Positions 1 to 11,876 are shown, numbered from the stretch's first letter. The stretch: DNA of 64,000 bases from Harmonia axyridis (GCF_914767665.1 NC_059502.1:2480001-2544000), one strand, 5' to 3'. Numbers and translations are program-made. The notes: generated by a model from the sequence alone, not told the origin.

Positions 1-191
1 GGAGGGGTGGCGAAATTAATTCATTTTGTGAGTGATATTGATGTACGATGTAATAAGGTGATTCTGAGTTGGTTTTAATGCATACTAATAGATGAAGTTC
101 ATGATTGCACAATGAAAAATTTGAAAGCAATGCTCCCACATTTGAAAAAATCAAAACGAAGGATCCACCAGACCTACAGAGGTGGCGACAC

Positions 192-222
<31 letters not shown>

Positions 223-223
223 T
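192..223. repeat. (ATT)n microsatellite, probable retroelement tail
   Basis: About ten and a half ATT units in a row. On the minus strand they read (AAT)n and lie just 3' of the minus-strand retroelement fragment that starts at about 224. A short A/T-rich trinucleotide tail is typical of I- and Jockey-related non-LTR elements, so this is probably the 3' tail of that insertion rather than an independent microsatellite. Confidence 0.75.
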
Positions 224-750
224 GAAATGGGATCGTTGTGGCTCGGTAAGCATTCCGGGAACTGCAACCATGTCGATCTTTTGTTTTCTACCCTACTCAT
301 TCATGGAAACCTGAGGAGGTCGTCAATGACGTTGATAAAACTGACAATCTCCTCAGGGGCCTCAGCTGTTACCTCCCATGTATCCAGGACCGGCTTCCCC
401 ATATGGATGATTCTGAGGCCAGCCAACTCTGGACACTTGCATACCAAGTGTTCCGCTGTTTCTGCTTCCGATCCACAGAGCCTGCAAAGCTCTGTGTGTG
501 CTGACTCTTCCACACGGTATAAATGATGTTTGTACCGACAGTGCCCCGTCACCAGTCCTACCATCACCTGGAGCTCGGCTCGTGACAGCGTAGGTAGGTG
601 AAAGCATCAAGAATTTCTTGGCCTGAGTAAGTCCAGGGGTGTTTGTCCAGTGGGTTATCCTATTATTCAACTCCCATTTCTGGACTACTGCCTTATATTG
701 GTATTTTACTAGCTCACAGAAAGGCTCAGGTCCAGCAGATGGTAACACCG
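224..750 (-). mobile_element. Non-LTR retrotransposon 3' fragment (C-terminal polyprotein)
   Basis: A minus-strand open frame at 567-301 (88 aa) carries the conserved C-terminal end of Jockey/R1/I-type pol proteins: GLVTGHC, then a Cys/His cluster (CRLCGSEAETAEHLVCKC), then a tail ending in FINVIDDLL. The preceding part, with NRITHWTNTPG and KKFL, is in a second frame at 748-600, so at least one frameshift separates them. That upstream segment resembles the end of the RNase H domain. Reverse transcriptase and ORF1 are absent, so this is a 5'-truncated dead copy. Its 3' end is the (AAT)n tail at 192-223. The clade cannot be fixed from so short a piece. Confidence 0.8.
301..567 (-). pseudogene. 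Retroelement pol C-terminal zinc-knuckle remnant
   Basis: This 88-residue frame covers the last part of a non-LTR polyprotein. Around residues 25-50 there is a C-x2-C...H...C-x-C cluster, preceded by GHCRYKHHLY, which is the usual linker after RNase H in R1/Jockey-like elements. In intact elements this Cys/His segment is thought to help bind nucleic acid. The start methionine is internal to the original protein and is not a true start. The frame is broken from its upstream half near position 575. Confidence 0.75.
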
Positions 751-984
751 ATATAGTAATCTCTAAGTTCTACTTAGCCTCTAGTTAAAGCTGCCTGATT
801 GCTCAATTAATTGTATAGGGCGTTCGATACTTATGATATTGAGATGTTGTTTATGTCGCACTGTCACTAGTAGTACCTCTTTTACCGTATAGGCTGTTCG
901 ACAGACCTCTGTAAATTGGACTAGGTATCTAATGGAGCTGGACAGACCTAAAAAAAAAACAACCGGCAAGCCTAAATCCTCCTA

Positions 985-1350
985 CTCGAAGAGCTGGACT
1001 AAAAAGTTACCTCACTCAGAAAACAGGAACTGAGGAAACTGACGAGCGCATTCTCTGGACATTGTCCTGTGGGGTATTAATTGAATAACAAGGGAAAAGC
1101 GTATGAGGACACATGTCGTTTCTATCAAGAAGCCCCTGAGTTAGTCAAACACTTGCTATGCGAATATGAAGCTGTCAATCGAAAGAGGCACAATACCTTG
1201 GCTCTTGGATTTTAGTAGCCCACAGAAAGGTGATAAATTCATTGAGACAATTTTGCTTGACTGGTAAAAAGCGTAGGGATGCACAAAAGATCTTTAGATC
1301 AAGGTGCTTACGAGGTTACTGGCCCTCCCCTATTCTAAATCTAATCTAAG
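985..1350 (+). mobile_element. Non-LTR retrotransposon 3' fragment, second family member
   Basis: Translating the plus strand in shifting frames gives LRKQELRKLTSAFSGHC, followed after a short gap by CRFYQEAPELVKHLLCEYEA. This is the same GHC...CxxC...HLxCEC module as at 301-567, but divergent and on the opposite strand. One Cys of the first CxxC pair is now Tyr, and several stops follow. The downstream stretch to about 1350 (GTAGGGATGCACAA and neighbours) resembles the 3' UTR usually seen after this module. It is an old inactive remnant, which explains why no long frame is present. Confidence 0.65.
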
Positions 1351-2340
1351 CCCAAATTCTCATGGAATGATAGGCAAGGCTTTCAGGAATGTTGTCAAAT
1401 TTGCCTATAGGCTAATAGAATTCTTTAGGAATTGTCAAGGCTTCTTAACAAGTGCTATATTGCATATAGAAAACAAAGATCTAAAGGGTGGCAGTTTTCT
1501 AGCTCATTCAACCCTACATCCAATAGGAATTATTTCCAGTAGATTTCAACCACATAGAGTTTGTTGACTCAACGTCAGTGCCCCAACGTATTAACCCGCA
1601 TATTACTCTCTTCATCTAACCCAGATCTAAAACGCGAAAAACAACCACGCAAGCCACCCCTGTAGCAACGAAATTAATTTCCAGCGCACTCCGATATGTT
1701 CCAAAACCCCCCCTCTTCTCCTTACCTCCTCTATATCCAGCCGCCAAGGTTCATTCTGTTTGTGTATACAATTCATCATCTGGAAACAAATAAAAAGTCG
1801 AAATTTGCAGCGTTTCAAGATGAAAATTCGTTGGCCCGGAATCCGGGTAGATTTATGCCCTGGAAAAATACGTCCCGGCAGTTATATTTCGTTCACGTAA
1901 TAACTTTGAAGATACAGTCCCGGATAAGTTTCCAATCAGGGATGAGCGCCCCTGTTTCACTTGGCCCAGGAGATTCGCTGTTTTATCGTGTGGTGGCCGT
2001 TGCGCCCGATCAGGTTCATTACATATTGTTCCATGATTTATCTCGGCTATTAGTTGTTCCCTTTTCAGGCCGCGTCTGGGCTGTCTTCGATCGACAAATC
2101 GAGAGCGTTGCTGATCGGAAATCAACGCTGGTTTTATTGCTGACAAATCTGCGGTAAGATTGAGTGTTGGTGGGTTTGTTTTTCGGGGTGGGTTTTTTGA
2201 TTGGTGGGGGAGGCTTTTTTCAGACTTTTGTGGTTTGGTGAAGATGGTGAGGGTAAGGAAAACAATGAGCATTGATGAGGATTCATGACTTCAATTGGTT
2301 CTTTGGGATATTGAAATGAATGTGGTAACCCTGTTACTTG
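1351..2340. other. Apparently single-copy DNA with a GC-richer island
   Basis: No repeat or recognised gene. The part at about 1840-2160 is clearly GC-richer than its surroundings, which lets long frames stay open on both strands (153 aa at 1696-2157 plus, 139 aa at 1853-2272 minus). Neither has a recognisable domain, and two overlapping antisense frames argue that composition is the cause. The island could be conserved regulatory DNA. Confidence 0.5.
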
Positions 2341-4264
2341 CAATAATTCATGAATTGTTTGTTAGGTAATTACAAAACAACAAAAATTCAGATGAAGTAG
2401 ATACACACAAAAAATCAGCCCTTATAATGAACAGAATGTTTGAAAAGAAAATATTGTCTATCTCTATCGTTTTGATTTGAGTGGATGTTGGTGAAAGAAG
2501 AAACTATATTTGAGAACAAGTGAATACAATTCACTTCTGCTACCAATTACCAGAAATTCCTGCGGATGTCAACATTTAGCTTTGGTGCTCTGGTATAAGA
2601 TCTCCGTCTTCACACATCAGGACAAACGAGAGCCAGCTTAATAGAAAAGAGACAAAAGAAGCTGTATATCAGAATATCTATTCCACTTCCAGTTTTCAAA
2701 TACTTCTGTCAATTCCGTCTTGGTCTACCTCTCTTCTGCCTTTCTGAAGATACCCACCCTTACACTTTTCTTAGTCATGTTTATTTCCTCCATTGTTCTG
2801 TATGTTCAAACCATGTCAATTGTTTCCTATCTACGTCATGATATTTTCTCTGTCGATGTTCATCTGCCTTCGAGCATTTTTCACTCTCTCCAATCTTGAT
2901 CTTCGACAAATCCTCCTTTAAAAGTCTATACTTCGAATTTTTGAGTAGTAATTAACCATTTTCTTTCTTGATAAGTATGTAATTGTGTGCTTCAATTGTT
3001 GTTTTGTCCTTTGGTATTCTGTCTTGAATATTAGCTTCACTATTTCCACCTTTATTGGAGATTGGGGCTTTTATGTAGCTATTGAGGTGAAAGACGAAAA
3101 GTGGCTCTACTATTGATACCAGATTATAGTGGTATCGAAGGCAAGCTTGGCTTAAACAATGCTGTGTTCTTGGACAAAAACACTACAGGGCAGCAATTTC
3201 AGAAAAGAAGTTCACGAACAAAAGATTCCTCTGAATAGATACACCTAGGTTTGAGCAAAAAAAGAGATTAGTGAAATTATTTCATTTTCACATAAAGAAG
3301 CACATGAAGCTGCCACGGGCTTAGCTATTGTAGGATGAGTATTCTCTGTATCATATTGGCCTATCATCAAATTAAATTTGGGGACCTTGTGAGTATCCAG
3401 AACTAGCGAGCCTCAGAAAAACACATCTGGACCAGCCAAACCTAAATATTCACCAAATATCCAAGGATCTTATGTCTACCTACATCCATCTTGCTGATAT
3501 AGTAGACGATCTCCTTTAGAATTGTTATGGGTACAAAATAAATGAATAAAGTGTCTAGCCAATCTTTTTTTTCTTCAAAGAAAATAAAACAATTTGTAAA
3601 ACAATGTTCCCTACATCTCCCTTTCCACGAAAAAGAAAGACGTGAACTTCTCCCTCCGACGCCACGAACGAAAAAGAAAACCCAAACCCCTGGCAAGCCC
3701 TGGAAACGCCGAGTCAGGACGCCCATTGTCTGGCACACATAATTAAAATACCCCTAAACACATGACGGATCCGCTGCACTCAAAAATGAATTCTCCCAAC
3801 ATATCACTCCGAGCCCACTATCTAACGAGTTTCGTGTGTTGTGCAGATGAAAAGCTGACGAAACTTTTTAGCCTAATTCGCATCCATCATACCGAGCACA
3901 ACATAATTTATCAAACCACTCGGGGTAATAAATATTAAATGCGGAAGAACTGGCGGCTACCCCCACCTTTCCTGCCCCGCTTGGTCTGTCAGCTGATTCC
4001 CCTGCGTGGGTTTTGAGGCGCTGCTAGTCTCCTGATGCGTCATTAGGAATGCAGGTTTCTGTATGGGCTTCTTCGAGTGTGAGCATTCGGTTTTCGCATG
4101 TGGATATGACGTTGGGAATTCATGCTCAATTTCGTAGGCGTTTTGGAGTTTTGGAGGTGATCAGGCGAACCGGAGACTTCCATCGCTTATGGATTTGATG
4201 TTCTAGGGTGATTTGATGGTTTCGAACCTGAATTAGTTTTGTAGCACTTCTAGTCATGGATATA
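2341..4264. other. Unannotated intergenic or intronic DNA
   Basis: AT-rich sequence without recognisable coding potential up to about 3600. A GC-richer block follows at about 3640-4060, with frames of 66 and 98 aa on opposite strands that I do not recognise. I see no inverted-repeat ends, tandem repeats or RNA gene. It ends where the first M transposon inserts. Confidence 0.5.
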
Positions 4265-5202
4265 AAGGGTGTTTTTTTAGTGCTATAGAACTTTAAATTG
4301 CAATAAAACAACGATGGATTATTCGATTGGCATGAATTTTATTTATCAGCAAGATAATCTTGTGGCATTACATTTTAAATATGATTTCTGGCATATGACC
4401 GCCACGGCTGGCTCGGATGTAGTCCAATCTGGACGTCCAATTTTCGATGACTTTTTCCAACATTTGTGGCCGTATATCGGCAATAAAAAGCCGAATGTTG
4501 TCTTCCAAATGGTCAAAGGTTTGTGACTTATCCGCATAGACCAATGGCTTTACATAGCTCCACAGAAAGTAGTCTAGCGGTGTTAAATCATAAGATCTTG
4601 AGGGCTAATTCACAGGTCCAAAACGTGAAATTAGGCGGTCACCAAACGTGTCTTTCAATAAATCGATTGTGGTACGAGCTGTGTGACATGTTGCGCCGTC
4701 TTGTTGGAACTACAGCTCCTGGACATCATGGTTGTTCAATTCAGGAATGAAAAAGATAGTAATCATGGCTCTATACCGATCACCATTGACTGTAACGTTC
4801 TGGTCATCATCGTGTTTGAAGAAGTATGGACCAATGTTTCCACCAGCCCATAAAGCGCACCAAACTGTCAGTTTTTCTGGATGTAACGGTGTTTCGACAT
4901 ACACTTGAGGATTTGTTTCACTCCAAATGCGGCTGTTTTGTTTGTTGACGTAGCCATTCAACCAGAAGTGCGCTTCATCGCTAAACATAATAAAATGGAC
5001 GTAGTGCGCGATACGTATTCCGCACAGAACCATTATTTTCGAAATAAAATAGCACATTTGCAAGCGTTGTGTAGGCGTGAGTCTATTCATGATAAATTGC
5101 CAAACCAAACTGAGAATAAATCACTTGACAGTTGTTAAATCGGTCGCCATCTCAAAAAGTAATGCCAACTTAAAGTTATATAGCTCGAAAAAAAACACCC
5201 TA
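4265..5202 (-). mobile_element. M element copy 1 (DD41D mariner-like, internally deleted)
   Basis: Ends are AAGGGTGTTTTTTT on the left (3' end of the element) and the matching CACCCTA end at 5202, flanked by TA at 4263-4264 and 5203-5204. The minus strand encodes the usual pieces: MNRLTPTQRLQ near 5090, then FSDEAHFWLNGYVNKQN, WFQQ-type catalytic region and GHMPEIIFKM near the left end. Several stops and frameshifts break the transposase. Like the other copies, it lacks the segment between the N-terminal helix-turn-helix and the first catalytic Asp. Length about 938 bp. Confidence 0.9.
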
Positions 5203-5857
5203 TATAATACTATGTATTTGCAGAATTGAAGAAAAAAAATTCGAAAAAAGCTTTTTCTGCCGAAAAATTCAAAAAAATATGAGTCCTCTTCTTAAAAACG
5301 CTATCTTATGATGCCATAATATAGTGGGTGTGTCATTTGAAATAAGGAGGTAGTAGTCTATTTCCGGTAAAACCGGAAGTTGTAGAGATCTGAAAATATT
5401 TCAGGGAGAAAGATCATTGTCTCAAAACCCAATATGCAAATTTTGAGCTCAAAATTATGAAGTTTTCCATAAACGTCTAATAGGCCATCCCAGTGAATCA
5501 CCCTGTATATACAAGCCAAATTTCAACCAAATGGGATCTGTAATCATAGAAGTATTCAGTATTCGTTTCCAATATTCTTCTTGAATTTTCTATGATTCGG
5601 ATTTTATCATCAGCTTGAAATTTTATACGTAACTCAAAATTAATATTTCATATGAACATTATTATAATCAAATGTCTCAATTCCGTCGATCTCATGATCG
5701 CTCAACCAAAATCATAAAAAACTCAAGAAAAATACCGAAAAATTCCTCCATAAATCTGTGACCACGGAACTGACAGATTCGAAATTCCAAGTATTAATAT
5801 AAAATATAATTACAAGCTGATCTCATCAACAACATTCAAAAGTAAATCATACTCAAA
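5203..5857. other. AT-rich spacer with a possible short MITE remnant
   Basis: Between about 5323 and 5512 one sees TATAGTGGGTGTGTCA on the left and ATCACCCTGTATATA on the right, imperfect inverted ends. CACCCTGTA-type ends also occur near 13540, 14860 and 15055, so this may be a decayed member of a widespread short element. The rest is AT-rich without features. Confidence 0.35.
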
Positions 5858-7838
5858 GCATGCGTCGATTTTGTAACGTGACAGAGTAGAGAAATTCAAC
5901 CACAGAATAGTATACTCAATTGAATTTTGAATTTTCACTTCGTTAGTTACTTTCGATCAAAGTTTGCTCAAAACTGACTGACTCCGCCTATCGTTCGATG
6001 GTTCTTAGTGAACTGAATTATTAGTCTATGACACTGACTTGCAAATATACGAGAGTTAATCTGAATCAATTAATTTTTCTCCGGATAGTTATGTTTAAGG
6101 TATGTTTTGCTCCTTTTTATACGTAAGGTACGTTTGATATTATCTTCCACTATCAACTGAAACCCAAATAATGTTGTGTTTTAGATTTACGATGTTTCGT
6201 CGAACTTAATATAATTGCTAGCAGTGAGGATGAAGATACAAAGCAACAAAATCAGGAAAAAAAGGAATCCTTTTGAATTGTTCAATGATGAAATGTGCCT
6301 GCCTTAAGACTAATCGGAGAATGAAAGGTATTATTTACAGTAAGATCAGAAAAGGAATAAAGATCTTCCAGAAATCATGCAATGACGTTGGCAGTTTCAA
6401 ATTCGTGGGCAAAGGTATTTGCAAATTACTTTATTCTGATTTCTGGTAAACTGGAAATTGAAAAGAGGAATTATGTTTTTTATAGAATCATAGATTACTC
6501 TTTTACAAGTTTTGTTATCATTTGAATATTTGATATACAAATGTAATTTAGAAAATTCCTCTAAGCATGCGTCGATTTTTATAACATGACGGAGTAGAGA
6601 AATTGAACCATAGATTGGCATATTGCATAGTTTTGAATTTTCACTACTCTAGTTACTTTGGATCATAGTTTGCTGGAATGACGAAACTCCGCCTACCAAT
6701 CGATGGTTGTTTGTGAACTGAATTATTAGTCTATGAGACTGACTTGCAAAAATACCAGATATAATCTGAATCAATCAATTTTTCTCCAGATAGTTATTTC
6801 TAAGGTATTTTTTGCACCTTTTTCATGAAAGTTATATTTGGTTTTATTATTTATTTGATCAAATAGTGTTGATGATACTGAATATGTTTTCTGTTATAGA
6901 TTTATTATGTTTCATCAGATCTGATACTTGAGGGACGATAATTGAATGATGATGAATAAGACACAAAGCAGCAAATTTCAGGAAAAGAAGAAATTCCAGA
7001 ATTTTTCATTGTACATTGAGAAAAGCACTATCGGTGAGTAATAAAAAGTAGGATTTACAGTAAGATCATATAAGGGTGAAAATGAAATTTTATGAATTGT
7101 AGTACGAAATAATATTTTATTCATTTCTAAAGTACTTTATGCATGTTTATTACACTGGTTACGTTTTGTATTATGAATTATTTCAACGTACGGTGTTGAT
7201 AAGACGAATAATATGATTTCTGTTATAGATTTATGATGTCTGGTCCACCCTGATAGATGCTAACAGTGATGATGATGAAACAAAACAGCGAAGTTTAGGA
7301 AAATAATTGATCCTTTTGGGAATTTTATGGAGACATAATGTCCGTTCACATTTAAGGAAAGAACTATGAGTGAGTGATTAAGAATAAGCATTTTTTACAT
7401 TCAGACCATTCCAGAGACAAAATCTTTTCCAAAATAACACATTAATTCAGGCAATTCTAAATTTATGGTCAAATCACTTACATTAGTATGAAAAATTCAA
7501 TCGAATTCATCTCAATATATCAATTTGAAAGTCATAAAACCTGTCAAAGGCACAGCTATGAGGAGAATCCTAGGTATCAAAAGAATTTGCTGTGTTATAT
7601 TTTGTTTTATACCCTGTATAAACAAAATCAGTGATCTGGCCATTACATAGCATGCAATTAACTATTATTAGTATATTCCTTCAGGAAATTCTATAGATAC
7701 ATAGGGTCTATGTTCAATTCCCAATCAGATTGAATCCAAGAGGACTGATTAGTAAAATAACCTCAGTCAGATCTAAATATTTTTCATTTGAGCTCCGGCA
7801 TTTTCTGGTATTTCATTCGATGTATCTAGCAAACCGGT

Positions 7839-8560
7839 TATCGTAAGTAATTGCACAAGTACATCAAAATTAACGATAATTTTGTATTACATCGTGTTGT
7901 CACAAAAAACTGCATGAGTTCATTTTCATTTTTGGAGAAAGAGCCCGACACCGAAAGTGGAGGGCTCTTTCTGATGACCTAATGCAGTTTTTCAAAGAAA
8001 ACACGCTGGAATGCGAAATTATCCGGTCATTTTGATGCACGAGTGTAATTCGGGGGAATATTTCCCGAATAGACTGTTACATGACTTGTCAAACTGATGT
8101 AGAATGGAATTGCCATAGATTCGAACAGTGTAAGATGCATAGAAACTTTGCATCTATGAACAGTGCAATTATCGCAGGGCTGTTTCGCTTCCTACAATGC
8201 AATTATCGTAAGTAATTGCACAAGTGCATCAAAATTACCGATAATTTTGCATGACAGCGTGTTGTCATAAAAACTGCATGAGTTCATTTTCCACCTTCGG
8301 TGTCGGGCTCTTTCTCCAAAAATGAAAATGACCGAATGCAGTTTTTCAAAGAAAACACGCTGGAATGCGAAATTATCCGGTAATTTTGATGCACGAGTGT
8401 AATTCGGGGGAATATTCCCCGAATAAACTGTTACATTAACTGTCAAACTGATTTAAAATGGAATTGCCATAGATTAGAACTGTGTAAGATGCATAGAAAC
8501 TAAGCATCTATGAACAGAACAATTATCGCAGTGCAGTTTCGCTTCCTACAATGCAATTAT
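7839..8560. repeat. Two tandem palindromic units (~364 and ~358 bp)
   Basis: Units start with TTATCGTAAGTAATTGC at 7839 and 8203. Each contains a long imperfect hairpin: GTGCATCAAAATTACCG...AACTGCATGAG pairs with CAATGCAG...CGGTAATTTTGATGCAC-like sequence, arms about 65 bp. The hairpin tip (7922-7976 in unit 1, 8287-8331 in unit 2) is in opposite orientation in the two units. No coding content; an 84-aa minus frame at 8192-8446 simply reads through the hairpin. Confidence 0.85.
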
Positions 8561-8682
8561 CGCTGTAATTTTCGATAATTGTTCTCCAGATACATAGAAT
8601 TTTTGACAGGAGGGAAATATTCGCTGTAATTTTCGATAATTGTTCTCCATATACATAGAATTTTTGACAGGAGGGAAATATT
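8561..8682. repeat. 61-bp tandem duplication
   Basis: Two adjacent 61-bp copies (8561-8621 and 8622-8682) starting CGCTGTAATTTTCGATAATT and ending GGAGGGAAATATT differ at a single base. The left end continues directly from the second palindromic unit. The near identity indicates a recent duplication. Confidence 0.9.
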
Positions 8683-9000
8683 AGAAAATATGGTTTTATG
8701 CGTTGATTTCAAAATTTGTTTACTTCGATGACAGAGCAGAGATTTTCAACCACTGATTCGTATGTTTCCACTGGTTTCGATTTTGATTAGTGTAGTTACT
8801 CTTGATCATAGATTGAAGGAATTCGATAACCACGCCTACCTACCAATCGATTGTTATTGGCAGTCTGAATTATTAAAGTATTTTATGAGACTGATTTGCA
8901 AAAATACGAGATTTACTTGAATCAATCAATTTTTCTTCAGATAATTATTTCAAAGGTAATTTAGGCACCTTCTATATTTCAAATTACATTTGATATTAAT

Positions 9001-10284
9001 ATTGTCTTCACTGTGAAGATATTACTCAAAGTTTATGTGACACTTTTCAGTATTTTTTGTGGTGTCATTGCCAACATGATGTTTTAACGATGCAATTTTC
9101 GTTCTACAGTGAAATAACCGTTGTAACTTTTCGATAATTATATTCCTGCCATGAGAAAGTTTATGTTTTAGGGAAAGTAGCTATGAAACATTAATTCTAG
9201 TTGGTATATATAAAGTCAATAAATGTGAAGCTATAGACATGCATTCAACAAGGACAAACCACTAAGTTTTCACTAACCATCTGGCTAGAATAACTTTCAA
9301 TAGAAAGACATAACCTTCATACCATCATAGACGAATCCCATATATATGCAACGATCAACTTGAACGCTAGAATACACCAGCTGTACCCATAAAACACGAA
9401 CGATATCATTTTTATGCCACTAATCCAACTTTATGCAAGTCGCATTACCAACATTCCCCATATCGTAGCAAGCCATGAACAGGCTCCTACCCTATTATGC
9501 CAAACAAAGAATTCCCAACATCTTAATATTTTTCGCATCATTAAACAAGAACACTCGAAACGACCTCATCTTCCGGTCCAATCCTCATTTTTACCAAGTT
9601 TAGCCCGCCATTAGAAAAGGAGATATTTCAACTGGCCACGAAATAATATAGAGATAAGAGACAATACAACGCTGGATGTTATCGCTACCATGAAAAATGA
9701 AGGAGCGGTCGGACAATGCGAGCCGAAAAAGGACGTTTCAGCAAGAAAATATCAATTCTGCTTATTAGAGATGATTACTCTGACAAAGGCTCAAATCTCT
9801 TACATTCATCATTGAGATAACGGAGTCGGGCTGAAGGCAGAAAGAGAATATAATGCTGGAGGAAAAGATCATTCCTATGAACTTCAAAAGTTACGTAATG
9901 GTCGAGTGGGGTTGGGCGTAGAGAGCCTGGGATGTGCTAAGTTTCGATAAGACCCGCTGTCGATACCTTTTGTTTTAGGATTTATACGGTAAGCCTCTCG
10001 GGGAATTTATTGGAAATGAAAATTTTCGTATCGATTTCTTGCGCTCCTCTTTGAAGAGGTTATAATACCGTTGTAGTCGCTGGAGATTAGGAGGGATCTC
10101 CAAAAAGGGTGGGACGATAACAGTCTTCGTGTTCTGTGTCGGAGGCGAATTCGATATTGGGGATGACATCGGTTGTAAATGAAGATTTGGGGATATTGAT
10201 TTTAATTATCAGAGTCGTTTCCAAGAAGTCAGTTGTTGGGAGATGGGTACAATTCTAATACTTGTGCACAATATTTTTATTCTA
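9001..10284. other. Unannotated DNA
   Basis: No recognised gene, repeat end or RNA. It contains short open frames only (66 aa at 9414-9614, 64 aa at 9975-10169 minus) with no known motif. A moderately GC-richer patch lies at about 9640-10160. Confidence 0.5.
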
Positions 10285-11395
10285 CACTGCGCAAAAAAAT
10301 TAAGGCACATTCTGAAAGTCTCAATTTTAATAATAATAAGAGTTTATTCAGAACATAAATACATAAATAAACTATATAATACTGTAGAGTTAAGTTTAAA
10401 ATATTAACTGTGCACAGCAATCAACATAACAAGGAAAGTTAACTCTACATTGACTTTATAACTTATTTTTTAATAAAAAATCGGGAAGATTTTGAACGAA
10501 ACAAGACACATTAAATGGAAGAAAAATTCAGGATTTCACCGAATCTTATGTGAAAGAAGAGAAATAAACAATTTTCAAAATACTGGAATGCTGATAAGTG
10601 ATTTAATACTTGGTATTTCCACCCCTTGCGTTAATTACAGCTCGGCAACGACGGTTCATACTCAAAATGAGTGATCTTAAAATGTTCTGATCTAATCCTT
10701 CCCAGATTTCTCTAAGTTGGATTCCTAAGTCATTAAGAGTAGCTGGATGATTTTCTGAACTTCTCAGCCTTCTATTGAGGTTGTCCCAAACCTGCTCAAT
10801 CGGATTGAGATCTGGACTTCTTGCTGGCCATTCCATTCGAAAGACTTCAACCTCTTCAAGGTACTCCCCTGAACGATGCGCGCACGATGGGGTCTGGCAT
10901 TATCGTCCATAAAAATGAAATTTTCACCAATGTATGGGCCAAATGGCACTACATTCTCTTCAAGAATGTTTCTTATATACCTATCAGCATTCATAGCTCC
11001 ATTATCAATGACCACTAGGTCTGTGCGAGCAGTCAAAGATATTCCACCCCATACCATAATCGATCCTCCCCCGAAACCAGTAGTATTCAGGAAATTGCAC
11101 TGAGCATATCTTTCATGTGGACGTCTGTATACAAGGGAACGTCGATCACAATGGTAGAGGCAGAATCTAGACTCATCTGTGAAGAGAACTCTTTCCCAAT
11201 CAGCCTCTTTCCAATGGATATGCTCTCTCGCAAAATCCGAACGCGCCCTTCGATGGGCTGGGGTAAGAGCTGGGCCTCTTGCCAAGTTTCTTCTGAACTT
11301 TGTTACTGTCATATCTAAGAACCTCCTCACAGTATTCATTGCAAGGCATAAGTCGAGATCGGTTGCACTACATTGAAACGAATCTTCAATCAAAA
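10285..11395 (-). mobile_element. Tc1-like DD34E transposon, copy T1, 5'-truncated
   Basis: The left end is CACTGCGCAAAAAAATTAA next to TA at 10283-10284, matching the ends at 15790 and 55875. The minus strand encodes the catalytic half of a Tc1 transposase. The opposite inverted end and the N-terminal DNA-binding domain are missing beyond about 11395. Relative to the copy at 55875, an extra ~104 bp sits at 10331-10434, beginning with TAATAATAAGAGTTTATTC; this looks like a short retroelement 3' end inserted into the transposon's untranslated region. Confidence 0.9.
10603..11393 (-). pseudogene. Tc1-like transposase, frameshifted
   Basis: Frame 11393-10764 carries RGPALTPAHRRAR, then LFTDESRFCLYHCDRRS with the first catalytic Asp, GGGSIMVWGGIS, and FIFMDDNARPHRARI with the second Asp. 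Near 10860 the frame shifts. The protein continues in 10836-10603 as MEWPARSPDLNPIEQVWDN with the catalytic Glu, ending CRAVINARGGNTKY. If the frames were continuous, the Asp-to-Glu spacing would be the Tc1 value of 34. The helix-turn-helix region is absent. In Tc1 elements this nuclear enzyme cuts and pastes the element at TA sites; this copy cannot make it intact. Confidence 0.9.
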
Positions 11396-11876
11396 TATCG
11401 TGGGAAAAGTCGTCAAGGATGAGGCATTATTATTTAGAAATGGGAAACTTCCTGAAAAAAATTGTTTCTCTGCAAAATCAAGATCGAAATAATACATATT
11501 TCGTATTGGATTCTCCTCAGGACCCAGAGAAGTGCAAAATGATGAACCCATCCGGGGAAATAGTCAATGAACACCAGGATCATCGGGAAGACAGTATCAA
11601 ACCTCGATTTAACCCCCTACTCAGATATCGGGCAGAATGACGTTCGTTCAATCGCATCCCCGATGTCTGAAAAGGGAACACATAACGGGATAGGTCACTA
11701 TCCAGAGCATAAATTCCAAATATCGAATCGATTTATAAGCAAACGCGGTGGTTCTCTCGTAAAAATCAACCGTCCGTTCGGGATTCCATGTCAGTGGCGT
11801 AGGAGGGCATTGGGGGTGAGACTGGTATGGCTTAACTCAAGTCGAAGTAGACGTTGCTGAACATTTTTCACAGAAT
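11396..11876. other. Unannotated DNA
   Basis: Short open frames (73 aa at 11419, 97 aa at 11567) overlap here and have no recognisable domain. No repeat ends seen. It joins the truncated Tc1 copy on the left and a mariner-like 5' fragment on the right. Confidence 0.4.

Larger units (their letters stand above)
5858..9000. repeat. Diverged tandem array of gene-like units
   Basis: Three related blocks begin at about 5858, 6560 and 8695. They share GCATGCGTCGATTTT-like starts, the string CTCCGCCTA with variants, a TGAATTATTAGTCTATGA segment and a CAATTTTTCTYCRGATA segment. The first two run into AAG|GT at 6099/6100 and 6804/6805. Downstream, a second shared block starting after TTRTAG-like AG (6184, 6899, 7228) reads ATTTAYGATGT and then GATGATGAA-like acidic codons. 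The layout looks like exon 1, short intron, exon 2, but the coding potential is broken. No protein family recognised. The 7839-8682 palindromic repeats lie inside the array. Confidence 0.55.

Noticed and set aside
1696..2272. Overlapping frames of 153 aa (plus) and 139 aa (minus)
   Set aside because: Antisense overlap in a GC-richer island, no known domain and no splice or start context; probably compositional.
4346..4750. Frames such as MDYSIGMNFIYQQ and MTYPHRPMALHSS recurring at many loci
   Set aside because: They are antisense or out-of-frame readings of the M transposon and recur wherever the element does; not a conserved host peptide family.
7839..8682. Possible CRISPR array or satellite from repeated units
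   Set aside because: Only two long units plus a 61-bp duplication, no regular short repeats with spacers, and a eukaryotic context.
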